Positions 36,257-46,500 of a DNA stretch of 64,000 bases are shown here, in pieces; the stretch's first letter is position 1, and each line of letters opens with the position of its first letter. This stretch comes from Dickeya dianthicola NCPPB 453 (GTDB lineage: Bacteria; Pseudomonadota; Gammaproteobacteria; Enterobacterales; Enterobacteriaceae), in the NCBI RefSeq assembly GCF_000365305.1, contig NZ_CM001841.1, positions 1,347,190 to 1,411,189 of the forward strand, given 5' to 3'. The notes below the pieces were generated by a model, which was not told the origin of the DNA, did not search any database, and saw nothing but the letters and a program-made list of their open reading frames with translations. A program made the position numbers and the translations under genes.

Positions 36257-36289
36257 GGCTGTCCGTTTAATAAATAACAGGAACATAAG

Positions 36290-37579
36290 ATGGATATGAC
36301 ATTAACTACCCGTCCTACAAAACGGCGTTATTTCACCTTGCTGATGATTTTTATTACGGTCGTCATCTGCTATGTGGATCGGGCCAACCTGGCTGTGGCG
36401 TCGGCACATATTCAGAAAGAGTTCGGCATTACCAAACCACAAATGGGCTACATCTTTTCCGCGTTTGCCTGGACCTATACGTTATGCCAAATACCCGGCG
36501 GCTGGTTCCTTGACCGCGTCGGTTCAAAGGTCACTTATTTTATCGCCGTCATGGGATGGTCGATTGCCACGTTGCTGCAAGGTTTCGCCACGGGTCTGAC
36601 GTCGTTGATTGGTTTGCGCGCGGTGACCGGGTTGTTTGAAGCGCCTGCGTTTCCGACCAATAACCGTATGGTGACCAGCTGGTTCCCTGAGCAAGAGCGT
36701 GCTTCCGCGGTTGGATTCTACACGTCAGGGCAGTTTGTTGGTCTGGCATTCCTTACGCCATTGCTCATCTGGCTGCAGGAAATCCTGAGCTGGCACTGGG
36801 TGTTCATTGTCACCGGCGGCGTCGGTATTGTTTGGGCAATTATCTGGCACTTTGTTTATCAGTCACCGAAGAAAAGTAAGGGGATCAATCAGGCTGAGCT
36901 GGATTACATCGCCGAAGGCGGCGGTATTATTGATGGTGATGCCCCGACCGAGAAAAAAGCCCGTACGCCGTTAACGGCAGCCGACTGGAAACTGGTGTTT
37001 AACCGCAAACTGGTGGGCGTGTATATCGGGCAGTTTGCCGTCACCTCTACGCTGTGGTTCTTCCTGACGTGGTTCCCTAACTACCTGACGCAGGAAAAGC
37101 AGATTAGCGCACTGACGGCAGGCTTTATGACGACGGTGCCTTTCCTGGCGGCGTTCGTTGGCGTGTTGCTGTCCGGGTTTGTGGCGGACCGTCTGGTGCG
37201 TAGCGGAAAATCGATCGGTCTGGCGCGTAAAACGCCGATTATCTGTGGCCTGTTGATTTCAACCTGCATCATGGGGGCGAACTACACCAACGATCCGGTA
37301 TGGATTATGGCGTTGATGGCGCTGGCGTTCTTTGGCAATGGCTTTGCCTCCATCACCTGGTCGCTGGTGTCGTCGCTGGCGCCGATTCGCCTGATTGGCC
37401 TGACGGGCGGGGTATTCAACTTTGTCGGCGGTCTGGGCGGGATCACGGTGCCATTGATTATTGGCTATCTGGCGCAGGATTACGGCTTTGCTCCGGCGCT
37501 GACCTACATTGCTGGCGTGGCGCTGGTTGGCGCGCTGTCTTACATCTTACTGGTAGGTGAGGTGAAGCGTGTAGGGTAA
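36290..37579 (+). CDS. dgoT: D-galactonate MFS transporter
   Basis: The 429-residue inner-membrane protein has 12 predicted helices and follows the anion:cation symporter family: [34 protein letters not shown], then [19 protein letters not shown]. It should import D-galactonate with protons. AGGAA six bases before ATG 36290 supports the start. Unlike the compact E. coli operon it is separated from dgoD by ERIC copies and a stem-loop, so its expression may be partly independent. Confidence 0.93.
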   Translation: MDMTLTTRPTKRRYFTLLMIFITVVICYVDRANLAVASAHIQKEFGITKPQMGYIFSAFAWTYTLCQIPGGWFLDRVGSKVTYFIAVMGWSIATLLQGFATGLTSLIGLRAVTGLFEAPAFPTNNRMVTSWFPEQERASAVGFYTSGQFVGLAFLTPLLIWLQEILSWHWVFIVTGGVGIVWAIIWHFVYQSPKKSKGINQAELDYIAEGGGIIDGDAPTEKKARTPLTAADWKLVFNRKLVGVYIGQFAVTSTLWFFLTWFPNYLTQEKQISALTAGFMTTVPFLAAFVGVLLSGFVADRLVRSGKSIGLARKTPIICGLLISTCIMGANYTNDPVWIMALMALAFFGNGFASITWSLVSSLAPIRLIGLTGGVFNFVGGLGGITVPLIIGYLAQDYGFAPALTYIAGVALVGALSYILLVGEVKRVG

Positions 37580-37623
37580 CGCTCGTCGCTCGCGTACAGT
37601 AGGGTTTCGGCAACAGCCATAAA

Positions 37624-37659
37624 AAACGGACTTTCCTCTTCAGTGAGGAAAGTCCGTTT
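37624..37659 (+). terminator. terminator after dgoT
   Basis: A 15-bp perfect stem AAACGGACTTTCCTC/GAGGAAAGTCCGTTT with loop TTCAGT, 45 bp after dgoT. The A/T-rich arms allow termination on either strand. Confidence 0.85.
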
Positions 37660-37752
37660 AATTGAAACGTTAATACTGAGAAAAATGCTGGCGTGCATGG
37701 TGATTGCCGCCGGTACACTGATGGTTGGTTAATCAAATCAGGAGAGTACAAA

Positions 37753-38643
37753 ATGTCTGCCCATCCCATGATTGCTCTTATTGGTCCGGGTGCCATCGGT
37801 ACGACCATCGCCGCGGTACTGCATGAAGTTGACCGCACGCCAGTCCTTTGCGGGCGCACCGCGCATCCGCAGTTAATTCTGCGTCACGATGACGGTGACG
37901 TTGTGGTGCCAGGTCCGGTATTGAGCAATCCGGCGACTATCAGCCACCCGTTCGATCTGGTGTTTATAGCGGTGAAAACCACCCAGGTGGCTGACAGCGC
38001 CAACTGGCTGGCCGCCCTTTGCGATGAAAACACCGTGGTATGTGTACTGCAAAATGGCGTCGAGCAGAAAACCCAACTGGAACCCTTCGTCAACGGCGCA
38101 ACGGTGCTGCCTTCGGTCGTGTGGTTCCCGGCACAGCGCGAGCCGGATGACTCAGTCTGGCTGCGCGGCAAACCACGCCTGACGCTGCCGGATGTGCCGC
38201 AGGCAAAACGGGTAGCTGATGCGCTTAGCGGCACACGTTGCGTGGTTGAGCTGTCAACCGATTTTATCTCCATCGCCTGGCGCAAACTGCTGCAGAATGC
38301 GGTCGCTGGTCTGATGGTGCTGGCGAATCGTCGTGCCGGGATGTTCTCACGCGTGGATATAACTGAACTGGCGCTGGCTTATCTGCGCGAGTGTCTGACG
38401 GTAGCGCGTGCGGAAGGTGCAGTACTGAACGATAGCGTTCCGCAGGAGATCGTTAACGGTTTTCATCATGCCCCGGCGGATCTAGGCACTTCCATTCTCG
38501 CCGACCGCCAGGCCAACCGCCCACTGGAGTGGGATATCCGCAACGGCGTGGTACAGCGTTATGGTCACTCGCATGGTATCTCTACGCCCATCAGCGACGT
38601 GCTGGTGCCGCTGCTGGCGGCAGGGAGTGAGGGGCCGGGTTGA
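37753..38643 (+). CDS. ketopantoate reductase-family protein
   Basis: The 296-residue protein starts with a Rossmann motif, IALIGPGAIGTTIAAVL. It has VCVLQNGVEQK and FISIAWRKLLQNAVAGLM, where the PanE/ApbA family keeps the catalytic lysine and asparagine, and DLGTSILADRQANRPLEWD near the end. PanE reduces 2-dehydropantoate with NADPH; this paralogue may act on another 2-keto acid. ATG 37753 with AGGAGA upstream replaces the frame start at 37693. It follows the dgo operon but behind a strong terminator. No terminator is seen after it, and 38644-38931 holds no gene I recognise. Confidence 0.82.
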   Translation: MSAHPMIALIGPGAIGTTIAAVLHEVDRTPVLCGRTAHPQLILRHDDGDVVVPGPVLSNPATISHPFDLVFIAVKTTQVADSANWLAALCDENTVVCVLQNGVEQKTQLEPFVNGATVLPSVVWFPAQREPDDSVWLRGKPRLTLPDVPQAKRVADALSGTRCVVELSTDFISIAWRKLLQNAVAGLMVLANRRAGMFSRVDITELALAYLRECLTVARAEGAVLNDSVPQEIVNGFHHAPADLGTSILADRQANRPLEWDIRNGVVQRYGHSHGISTPISDVLVPLLAAGSEGPG

Positions 38644-38931
38644 CGCCGTTAATAGCAATGTAGTATTCAGGCGGCCATTGCCCACGACTATGCCACCCGG
38701 TTCCGTAAGCCCTTGCAGGAAGCAAGATCACTCCTGGCTACTGCAATAGGAAATCGCGCTCTCCTTTTAGCGCCATTCCTGACTGCCTGCCGGCACTGGA
38801 CATGCGCTGATGTCGTATTAGGATTCCGGGTCAGGGTCAATCCTGCCATTCGATTTTGAGGTGGTGATTGAAGCTGAAGGTGAACGGTCGGGCCTATGGA
38901 GGAGCCATTCCATCCCCGAACATTAAGCCGC

Positions 38932-39825
38932 CTACGAGCGATACCGAAGGGTTTCGACAAACAAAGAGAATGCGGAAGAGTGGTGCCGGCGGTTAGGGTA
39001 GTAGAGATGATAGCCAGGAATGTCCGGTGTAAGTCCACTAAGAACCTGGATAAGACTGCCGTTGTCAATAAATCTCTGCACCTGATCAAGATGGATACAC
39101 GCCAAACCATGCCCAGCCAGTACCGCGTCGACCAGAAGATCAATCGTATTTACGACCAGTTGTCCCTGGCACCGAACTCTTATTTCTCGTCCGTCACTCA
39201 TTAGAGGCCATCCCATTAATGTGCCGGATGTCGGCAGGCGGAAGTGGATGACGCTATGGTTGATCAGCTCTGTGGGCGTTGTCGGTGCGGGACGTCTTGC
39301 CAGATAAGCCGGGCTGGCAACGATAGCCATCGGGATGTCGGGACCAATCCGCACCGCAATCATGTCCTTGTCGATGTCTCCTCCCAAGCGGATGCCCGCA
39401 TCAAATTGATTGGTAACGATGTCTACCAGCGCGTGATCAACGTTGACCTCAATATGAATGTCGGGATTGTCTGCCAGCAACTGCTTTATGGCCGGCATGA
39501 GTATGGTCTTTGCCGCATGTTCCACCGTCGTGATCCGTAGCGTTCCGGAAGGGCGGTCGCGCAGTTCACCGAGGGAGCCGATCACCGTGTCGAGGTCATG
39601 CAGCATCGGTCCAAGCTTCGCAAGCAGACGCTCTCCAGCCTCAGTAGGCGCGACACTGCGCGTCGTGCGCGAGAGCAGGCGAAGTCCCACGCGTTCCTCG
39701 ACACGGCGGACTATCTGGCTAAGGGCGGATTGCGTCATCTCCAGACGAAGAGCCGCCCTCGTGAAGCTGCGTTCCTCGGCAACTACCACAAAGGCGGTTA
39801 AATCTGCAATCTCGTCGCGACGCAA
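38932..39825 (-). CDS. LysR family regulator
   Basis: The 297-residue regulator has an N-terminal LysR helix-turn-helix (FTRAALRLEMTQSALSQIVR) and a periplasmic-binding-type effector domain with GTLRITT near residue 93 and DAGIRLGGDIDKDMIAVRIG. It is divergent from an Old Yellow Enzyme gene with 154 bp between, so it probably controls that gene and the following NTF2-like gene. It lies at the left border of the accessory region. Confidence 0.88.
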   Translation of the reverse strand: MRRDEIADLTAFVVVAEERSFTRAALRLEMTQSALSQIVRRVEERVGLRLLSRTTRSVAPTEAGERLLAKLGPMLHDLDTVIGSLGELRDRPSGTLRITTVEHAAKTILMPAIKQLLADNPDIHIEVNVDHALVDIVTNQFDAGIRLGGDIDKDMIAVRIGPDIPMAIVASPAYLARRPAPTTPTELINHSVIHFRLPTSGTLMGWPLMSDGREIRVRCQGQLVVNTIDLLVDAVLAGHGLACIHLDQVQRFIDNGSLIQVLSGLTPDIPGYHLYYPNRRHHSSAFSLFVETLRYRS

Positions 39826-39979
39826 GGGCTTCTCCCCTCATTATTAATCACTGAAATGATAAGGCTAAGTGTTTTTATACGTCTAGTCTACTTAATCGAT
39901 AACCCCTATCTTAGCCAGCGACACCGAGGCTCGCTCCTCCTGGATCAAAATTGTTCGCACTTATTGCAAGGAAAATCTC

Positions 39980-41131
39980 GTGACCCATTCAAACCCGCTT
40001 TTCGACGGTTTCCACTTTAAAAATGGTATGACGCTGAGAAATCGTGTTGTCATGACGCCGATGACAACCTGGTCCGCCAATCCAGACGAAACCATCTCCG
40101 ACCAGGAGGTCGCCTATGTCCAGGCTCGCGCCAAGGATGTCGGCATGGTCATCACTGGATGTACGCATGTCACACCGGAGGGGGTCGGCTTCACGGGCGA
40201 ATTCGCCGCCTACGATGACCGTTTCATCCCCAGCCTGCGCAAGCTGGCGCAGGCCGCAAAGCGTGGCGGAGCTCCCGCCATCCTGCAGATCTTTCATGCA
40301 GGCAGCAAAGCGGTACCGGAACTTGTTCCGAATGGGCGAATCGTTGCTCCCAGCACGGTGGAAGTCCCGGCCAGTCTGTTCAGCAAGGGTGGGCATACCG
40401 CCACTGCTCTGACGCATGACGAGATTGAGAACATAATCAAGGCGTTCGGTGATGCGACACGCCGCGCGATCGACGCTGGCTTCGATGGCGTTGAGTTGCA
40501 TGGCGCCAACGGATTCCTCCTTCAGGACTTTTTCTCGCCTCTGGCTAATAACCGCGACGATGAATGGGGCGGTTCTCTGAGCAACAGACTTCGCTTCCCG
40601 TTATCTGTTGTTCAGGTCGTCGGGCAGGTCATCAAGGCACACGCTGATCGGCCTTTTCTGTTGGGATACCGTATCTCACCTGAAGAACAGGCAGACGGCG
40701 GGTTGCGGATCGCGGATACGAAGATACTGCTCGACGAGCTGATCAAGGCCGGTGTTGATTATATTCATGCGTCTCTGTACGACGTGCTCAATGGAAAGCC
40801 GGTGGTTGATGACGGCGGCAAGACGACGGCGAGATTGCTTATTGAGCATGTGGCCGACCGCGTTCCATTGATCGCCGCCGGCGGGCTCAAGACGCCGACG
40901 CAGGTACAGGCGGCGTTGGACGCGGGCCTCTCGTTGACCGCAATCGGCCAGGCCCTGGTCATGAACCCGAATTGGGTCGCACTGACCCAAGCCGGTCGCG
41001 CGGATGAAATCGTAAATGTCCTCGACCCCGCGTCGATGCCGGATCTGATCATCCCGGAAAAGCTGTGGGCTGTCATTAAGCTGGCAAAGGGGTGGTTCCC
41101 GTTGATTGAGACTGAGCAGGCGGCCGAGTGA
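39980..41131 (+). CDS. Old Yellow Enzyme-type NADH:flavin oxidoreductase
   Basis: The 383-residue FMN-dependent TIM-barrel reductase has NRVVMTPMTTW at the N-terminus, ILQIFHAGSKA, the active-site and FMN-binding segment GVELHGANGFLLQDFFSP, then NNRDDEWGGSLSNRLRFP. It probably reduces activated alkenes such as enals or enones, or nitro compounds, in the cytoplasm. The start is GTG 39980 with AAGGA upstream. It is divergent from the LysR gene and followed after ~145 bp by a small NTF2-like gene. Confidence 0.88.
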   Translation: MTHSNPLFDGFHFKNGMTLRNRVVMTPMTTWSANPDETISDQEVAYVQARAKDVGMVITGCTHVTPEGVGFTGEFAAYDDRFIPSLRKLAQAAKRGGAPAILQIFHAGSKAVPELVPNGRIVAPSTVEVPASLFSKGGHTATALTHDEIENIIKAFGDATRRAIDAGFDGVELHGANGFLLQDFFSPLANNRDDEWGGSLSNRLRFPLSVVQVVGQVIKAHADRPFLLGYRISPEEQADGGLRIADTKILLDELIKAGVDYIHASLYDVLNGKPVVDDGGKTTARLLIEHVADRVPLIAAGGLKTPTQVQAALDAGLSLTAIGQALVMNPNWVALTQAGRADEIVNVLDPASMPDLIIPEKLWAVIKLAKGWFPLIETEQAAE

Positions 41132-41277
41132 CGCCTTCCGACTGCCGCGAAGGAATGACTGAGGCTGCTTCATCGCAGCCTGTATGAATACCGGGCTGCC
41201 GCGACATATCGCGCGCGAAATCCGCTCGGGTTGAAATAATTGGCTAGGCTTCCAGGTAATACTGGTGAGGAATGATA

Positions 41278-41682
41278 ATGAGTAAGACATTTAATGAAGA
41301 ACGGGCCGCAATTGAAGCGGCGGCGGTTTCTTACCTGACCGCCTTCAATCGCGCCGACATTACCGCCGTAATAGCAACATACACTGATGACGGCGTACTA
41401 ATGGGGCCAGGCAGGCCTGCTGCCGTGGGCAAGGACGAGCTTGCTGTGGTCTATCACCACGTGTTTGAAACAGCCGGCTTCGATATGGCCTACGAAATAA
41501 AGGAGGTTGAGCAAATCAGCCCCGACTGGGCCTTTGTTCGGAGTGCCACCAAGGGAACCGAAACAGACAAAACGACCGGCGTCGCTACTCCTGCGGCGTA
41601 TCAGGAGCTGTTTCTGCTACGTAAGTCGGCGACCGGATCATGGCAGACAGCGCGATATTGCACGTCCAAGATCAGGCCATAG
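41278..41682 (+). CDS. NTF2/SnoaL-like small protein
   Basis: The 134-residue cytoplasmic protein has the cone-fold pattern of the SnoaL/DUF4440 group: an N-terminal helix (EERAAIEAAAVSYLTAFNRAD), YTDDGVLMGPGRPAAVGKDE, and a C-terminal sheet ending WQTARYCTSKI. Such proteins bind or transform small hydrophobic molecules; the reaction here is unknown. ATG 41278 with GAGGA upstream is preferred to 41272. Likely cotranscribed with the flavin reductase. Confidence 0.75.
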   Translation: MSKTFNEERAAIEAAAVSYLTAFNRADITAVIATYTDDGVLMGPGRPAAVGKDELAVVYHHVFETAGFDMAYEIKEVEQISPDWAFVRSATKGTETDKTTGVATPAAYQELFLLRKSATGSWQTARYCTSKIRP

Positions 41683-41764
41683 CGCCTGAACAACAAACTG
41701 ACGGGAATATGACTTTACCGCAAAGCGATCTGTCAACGGATTTTATTCTTTTTATTTTCAGATA

Positions 41765-42112
41765 CTAACGTAGTGACTGACTTGAGTAACCCTTGTCGGC
41801 CAGCACCGCTTTCAGATCACGGACGTTACTGCCATCCAGCGCGACGGCATCCCAGTCAAGCCGTTCCCTTTCATCCGGAATCTGAAGTAGTTTATTGAAA
41901 ATGCTGTTCATTATTCCGGTCTTAAACCACCGGTTAAAGCGGTTGTAAATGGTTTTCCAGTGACCAGAGTGCTCGGGCAGGTCCCGCCAGGGTGCCTCTG
42001 AACACAGCACCCAGAATATGCCATTCATCACCTGCCGGTGCTCAAGATAAGGACGACCTGTTTTGGAAGCCCCTCGTTCAGGCGGCAGCAGAGGGTAAAT
42101 CAGTGCCCTGAT
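41765..42112 (-). pseudogene. IS5-family transposase remnant
   Basis: The minus frame reads ALIYPLLPPERGASKTGRP, VMNGIFWVLCSEAPWRDLPE and NRFNRWFKTGIMNSIFNKLL, then DGSNVR, typical of IS5-family transposases. Directly after DGSNVR it jumps to KAVLADKGYSSQSLR, which normally lies far downstream, so an internal deletion removed most of the catalytic domain. The N-terminus is also lost at ~42112, where a different gene begins. No terminal inverted repeats were recognised. Confidence 0.8.
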
Positions 42113-42115
42113 GGT

Positions 42116-42670
42116 AAGAAGATAACAATTCAGCGCTTTGACAACCGGCAGGTGCTTACACCTTCCACCATGCTTTTCTTGGATAGTAAAGAGACCTTCT
42201 CTCATATAACTTATGGCGGAATCTCTATTGGTTCAAAGATAACTGCTTTGATTCACGATGACACTATTACTTTCGGCAATTTTAACACGCTTAGACGTGT
42301 GTTTAATATGGATGCTTATTTTCGCGATGCAACTGATTCTGAGCTGGATAGCTTTCAGGACAATGGTGTATTCGCTACTGAGACAGGATTCAAACTTTCA
42401 AGCTTTGATGATACGGCAATCAGAAGAAAAGTGACGCTTCTTAATCAAGCTGGCATTTTGGAGGTTGATAACATCCCAAGCTTGATTATAGCAGCACAAG
42501 AGTTAAAGCATTCTCTTGAAACTAAGCAAACTAATAATGGTGTACGCATCGTTATGCCTATTGAAAAAAGAAAGGTAAAGCTTCTTCTAGATTTTTTAGA
42601 TTCAGATATTTATATATCTGCTGTGAATGGTAAAAAATACCGTTCTAACTCCAAAAGACAAATTGATTAA
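42116..42670 (+). pseudogene. C-terminal fragment of a DUF4868/KwaB-like protein
   Basis: From the IS5 border an open frame of ~180 codons continues to TGA/TAA near 42670 (ITIQRFDNRQVLTPSTMLF, KITALIHDDTITFGNFNTL, then KVKLLLDFLDSDIYI and NGKKYRSNSKRQID). The pattern of an internal sheet followed by a C-terminal L-L-D-F-L-D-x-D-x-Y and K-Y-R-x-x-S-K-R resembles DUF4868, the family of KwaB from the Kiwa anti-phage system. The N-terminal part is missing. No KwaA-like membrane gene is visible. AT-rich like the helicase gene downstream. Family call from memory of the motif, not a search. Confidence 0.5.
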
Positions 42671-42830
42671 TGTTGAATTGAGTTCTATTTTTTTTGTTTA
42701 AGAGAAAGCCTAAAATACCGGTTGTTACCTAGTGTTAGTGACCTGCACCCGATTAGATACAACCATCAGTTAGTAATGTCGACTTTTTGAGCACGCCCTG
42801 TGGACGCGGTAGCTAAATAACCTTGCCACA

Positions 42831-43045
42831 GTGGATAACTACATCATCCATAAAAATGGTGTCACCCTGAAGTGACTAAGAGCTAATCCTAAGTTCAGGG
42901 TTATTTATCGGTTCGTTGACTCACCGTGGGTAAATCATGTTGAGCGATTGTAGCAGGCATTATATGAAACGATTACGCGTAATTATCAGCGCAGCTCAAT
43001 GTGGCAACTGCTGGAAAAAGTACGCCATTTGAAGCTGTCAGTCTA
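42831..43045 (+). pseudogene. IS630-family transposase remnant
   Basis: Translation from GTG 42831 gives VDNYIIHKNGVTLK, a stop, LRANPKFRVIYRFVDSPW, VNHVERL, a stop, and ITRNYQRSSMWQLLEKVRH, the C-terminus of IS630-family transposases with two in-frame stops. The rest of 42671-43502 is AT-rich and holds no other gene; it probably includes the helicase promoter. Confidence 0.75.
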
Positions 43046-43502
43046 TTCCTCAGTGCTGATCATTAACGGGAAAAAGTGTAGCGGTATTTGCGTTACTTAC
43101 TTAGTATGATTTCAAAAAACAAACTTTGCAAATAGTAACTTTAACTTAAAATTAAAAAGGTAATAATACCTATTAAACCATATCATTTAGTACTGTCACA
43201 TGACTTTCATTGATTTCCCAAAAAATCCTACTCTAACATTATTAGCTTTGAAATGTTCTTGCATTTCATATCATTAAACTTACAAGTTTGTAATGTAAGC
43301 GTTTTTAACTAAATAATTAAATAAGTGCAAAATAATAAATGAAAATTTCAAAAAAATCAGAATAAAAATCTAAAAAATTCACATTAGAAAAATCTTAAGT
43401 TTTCAGCCAAATAAGTTTAATATATTAAAAAATATTAACTTTTTGCGTTGACTGATTAGTGCCGTTACACTCTCGTAAATATATATTTAAAGGTCACAAA
43501 TT

Positions 43503-46500
43503 ATGGATGAAATTGAAGGTTCCCTGTATAGAAGCTCAAATCTAACACTCAGCCAAAAACTAGAAAAGGCGCGAGCAGAACTTCTAGATCTTACGGCTAG
43601 GAATCGTTTACTTAATATACCTAAATCAAAAAATACAAAATTTTTAGAGATTGTTAATGAACGTTCTGACATTTTATTTAAAATGCTTTTTGAGGAAGGG
43701 AAGTCATTTACTTTCCTTCATGGTAGAGAGGATAAAAAGTCAGATGAAAGTGAGGAAGATAATGAGGTCGATTCAGGATCCAAAGATGTTGTTTTTTTAG
43801 AAGAGATAGAAACTAATCATACGGATACCAAGCTTCAAACGAAACTCACACCTAAAACCTTACAGAAAAAGTTATTAGATCTATATTATGATTCAAAGAC
43901 TCTTGAGGAAGAGCAAGGCGTTAATATTCTTTTTATTTCACTGGGCACACTGAAATGGATAGATCCCAATAATAAAGAAAATATTCGTCATGCCCCTTTA
44001 TTATTATTGCCTGTTGAATTAGTACGGGGTAAAGCAGGCGAACGTTTCAAAATAAAGGTCAGAGATGAAGATATTATTAGCAATCTTTCTCTTGAAACCT
44101 TCCTTAGTCGCGTGCATCAAATTACTTTGCCTGATTTAAACATCGACGATGAATTCTCATTAACAAACTATTTTCTTTCGATTAAACAATCAATTTCACT
44201 AAAAGAAGGATGGGACGTCTTAGACAACGAAGTAAATTTAGGTCTATTCTCCTATGCTAAGTTCATGATGTATACTGACTTAGATCCTGATAACTGGCCA
44301 TCAGAATCTAAAATAACAGACCAAGAAACGATTAAGTGCCTTTTAGAAACAGGGTTTTCTGCCAGCGAAGAATTAATTTCTGATGATATCATTATCGATA
44401 AAGTAATCCCTCCTGGCCAAATGCTACATATATTGGATAGTGACAGCTCTCAAACCTTAGCTATTCATGAAGTACGCAATGGTAAAAGTCTGGTAATTCA
44501 AGGTCCGCCGGGAACAGGTAAATCTCAGACTATAGCCAATATCATAGCCTCAGCTGTTGCAGATGGTAAGAAGGTCTTGTTTGTCGCTGAAAAAATGGCG
44601 GCACTTGAAGTAGTTAAGCGTAGGCTGGATCAAGCTGGCGTTGGGGATACTTGCATAGAATTACATAGTAATAAGACCAATAAAAGAGCGTTTCTTGAAG
44701 AACTTAAACGAGTTTGGGAGCTTGGTTCACCACGCGGTGAATTTCCTGATACATTAATTAGTAACTTGACAGAAAGTCGTGACATTCTTAACGCACACCC
44801 CAAAAGAATTCATAAAATTTTTAGACCTTCTGGATTAACGCCTTACGAAGTTATGGCGCAGCTCATACGACTCAGGCGCTCAGGACATAATCCTAACGAT
44901 TATAGTTTGGAAGGTTTTGAGTTATGGACAAATGATGACTTTGAGAAAAGACATTCACTTATTAAGGAGTTGATTGAAAGAATCAGCGATATTGGCACTC
45001 CTGACCTTCATTCATGGAATGGTATTCACAGGACAGAGATACTTCCAAGTGAAGTAGAACGGCTCGTAGCAGCTCTAGATAATTTAGGTGCTGATTTTGA
45101 AAATACTATTCAAGAATGCTCCAATATTTCTAAAGCTATAAGTGATGATTTTAGCATTAGAGCAGTTCATGATTTACAGGAACTCATTCGAATCGCTGAA
45201 TTGATAAATTTAGCACCGGGACTTTCGCCTGACTCGTTGACTTCAACAGTGTGGGATAGTTCTCAGGAGAACATCAAATCTTTGATTAATGAAGGGGTTT
45301 TATACCAAAAACTTTTCAATGAAGTTGCAAAAAAAATATATCCAGAAAAATTCCACACAGAGATTACTAATCTTGTTGATGGTTATCGTGAACTGCCACG
45401 TGATTTTAATATAAAGGCGTTTAGCGCCACTTATAAACTTAAATCTCTCACACGAAAATTATTAAAAGAAGCTTCAAGATTACAGCAAGAGTTAGGATCA
45501 AGAATAGGTTTTGCAAACATAAATGAAATAGAATGCCTTATAGAATTAGGTGAAAGCATTGCTATCGCTCCTAATGTTAGTCCAGAGGCATTCATTGCCA
45601 CTGTATGGGAAGGAGGAATTGATAAAGCCTCAAATTTAGTTTCTGATATAAAACAACTCAGCATTCTTAAGCAGCAAGTCAATAGTAGCTTTAATGAAAA
45701 AGCTTGGGAAACAGATGTAGAAAACGCTCGAAATTGTTTAAAAGACAAAGCAGGGATATTTAAAATACTCAATAGCGAATGGAGGCGGTCTAAAAAATTA
45801 TCTCTGTCATTATTGCGAGATAATAGTTTGACAGTACCTCAGCAAATAGAGAAACTTGATATTCTGCTTAAAGCAAAGAAGTTAAAAAACTCAATATTTA
45901 CCCTGAGTGACTTCGGGCAATCTGCATTTGGTTCTGATTGGAGGGGGGAAGATAGTGACAGCGATTTATTAAAATCTCTTGTCGAATGGATGCGTACTCT
46001 GCGTGGTATTAACTCTGAGGCTAGACTTATTGCAAGTCGCCTTGTCAATAAAGATGATTTAATTTATCAAGTTAGCCAGATTAAAAAATTGACAGATGAA
46101 GTATTAAGCGAAAGCCGTGTTTTATGGGACTCTTTCGGAAGTTCTCCTGAGGATTACTTTGATAGCTGCTATTCTGTTAAAAGCGTTCCTTTGGAATTCC
46201 TCAAAGATAAATCTGATTCGCTAAGTGCTATTGACTCTACATACAATGAGGTTTTTGTTAACTCAGAATCATTAGTGCCAGACCGCATAGAACTTGTGAG
46301 TCTGTTGATTAGCGCACAAACAAAATTTAAAGTCATTCATTCATATGATGAAATAGGAAAATCAGTATTTTCTCCACTATGGTTTAAAGATAAGAGTGAC
46401 TGGAGCGAGTTGATTGAAGCCTATTCCTGGATTGAGGCTAATCCTAATCTGAGAGTTTTAGCGGCTAAAATTGAGGACAAAGAGGGGCTAGTCAATAAAT

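Noticed and set aside
38644..38931. Possible gene fragment between the ketopantoate-reductase-like gene and lysR
   Set aside because: Translations in all frames gave no family I could recognise, so no feature was called.
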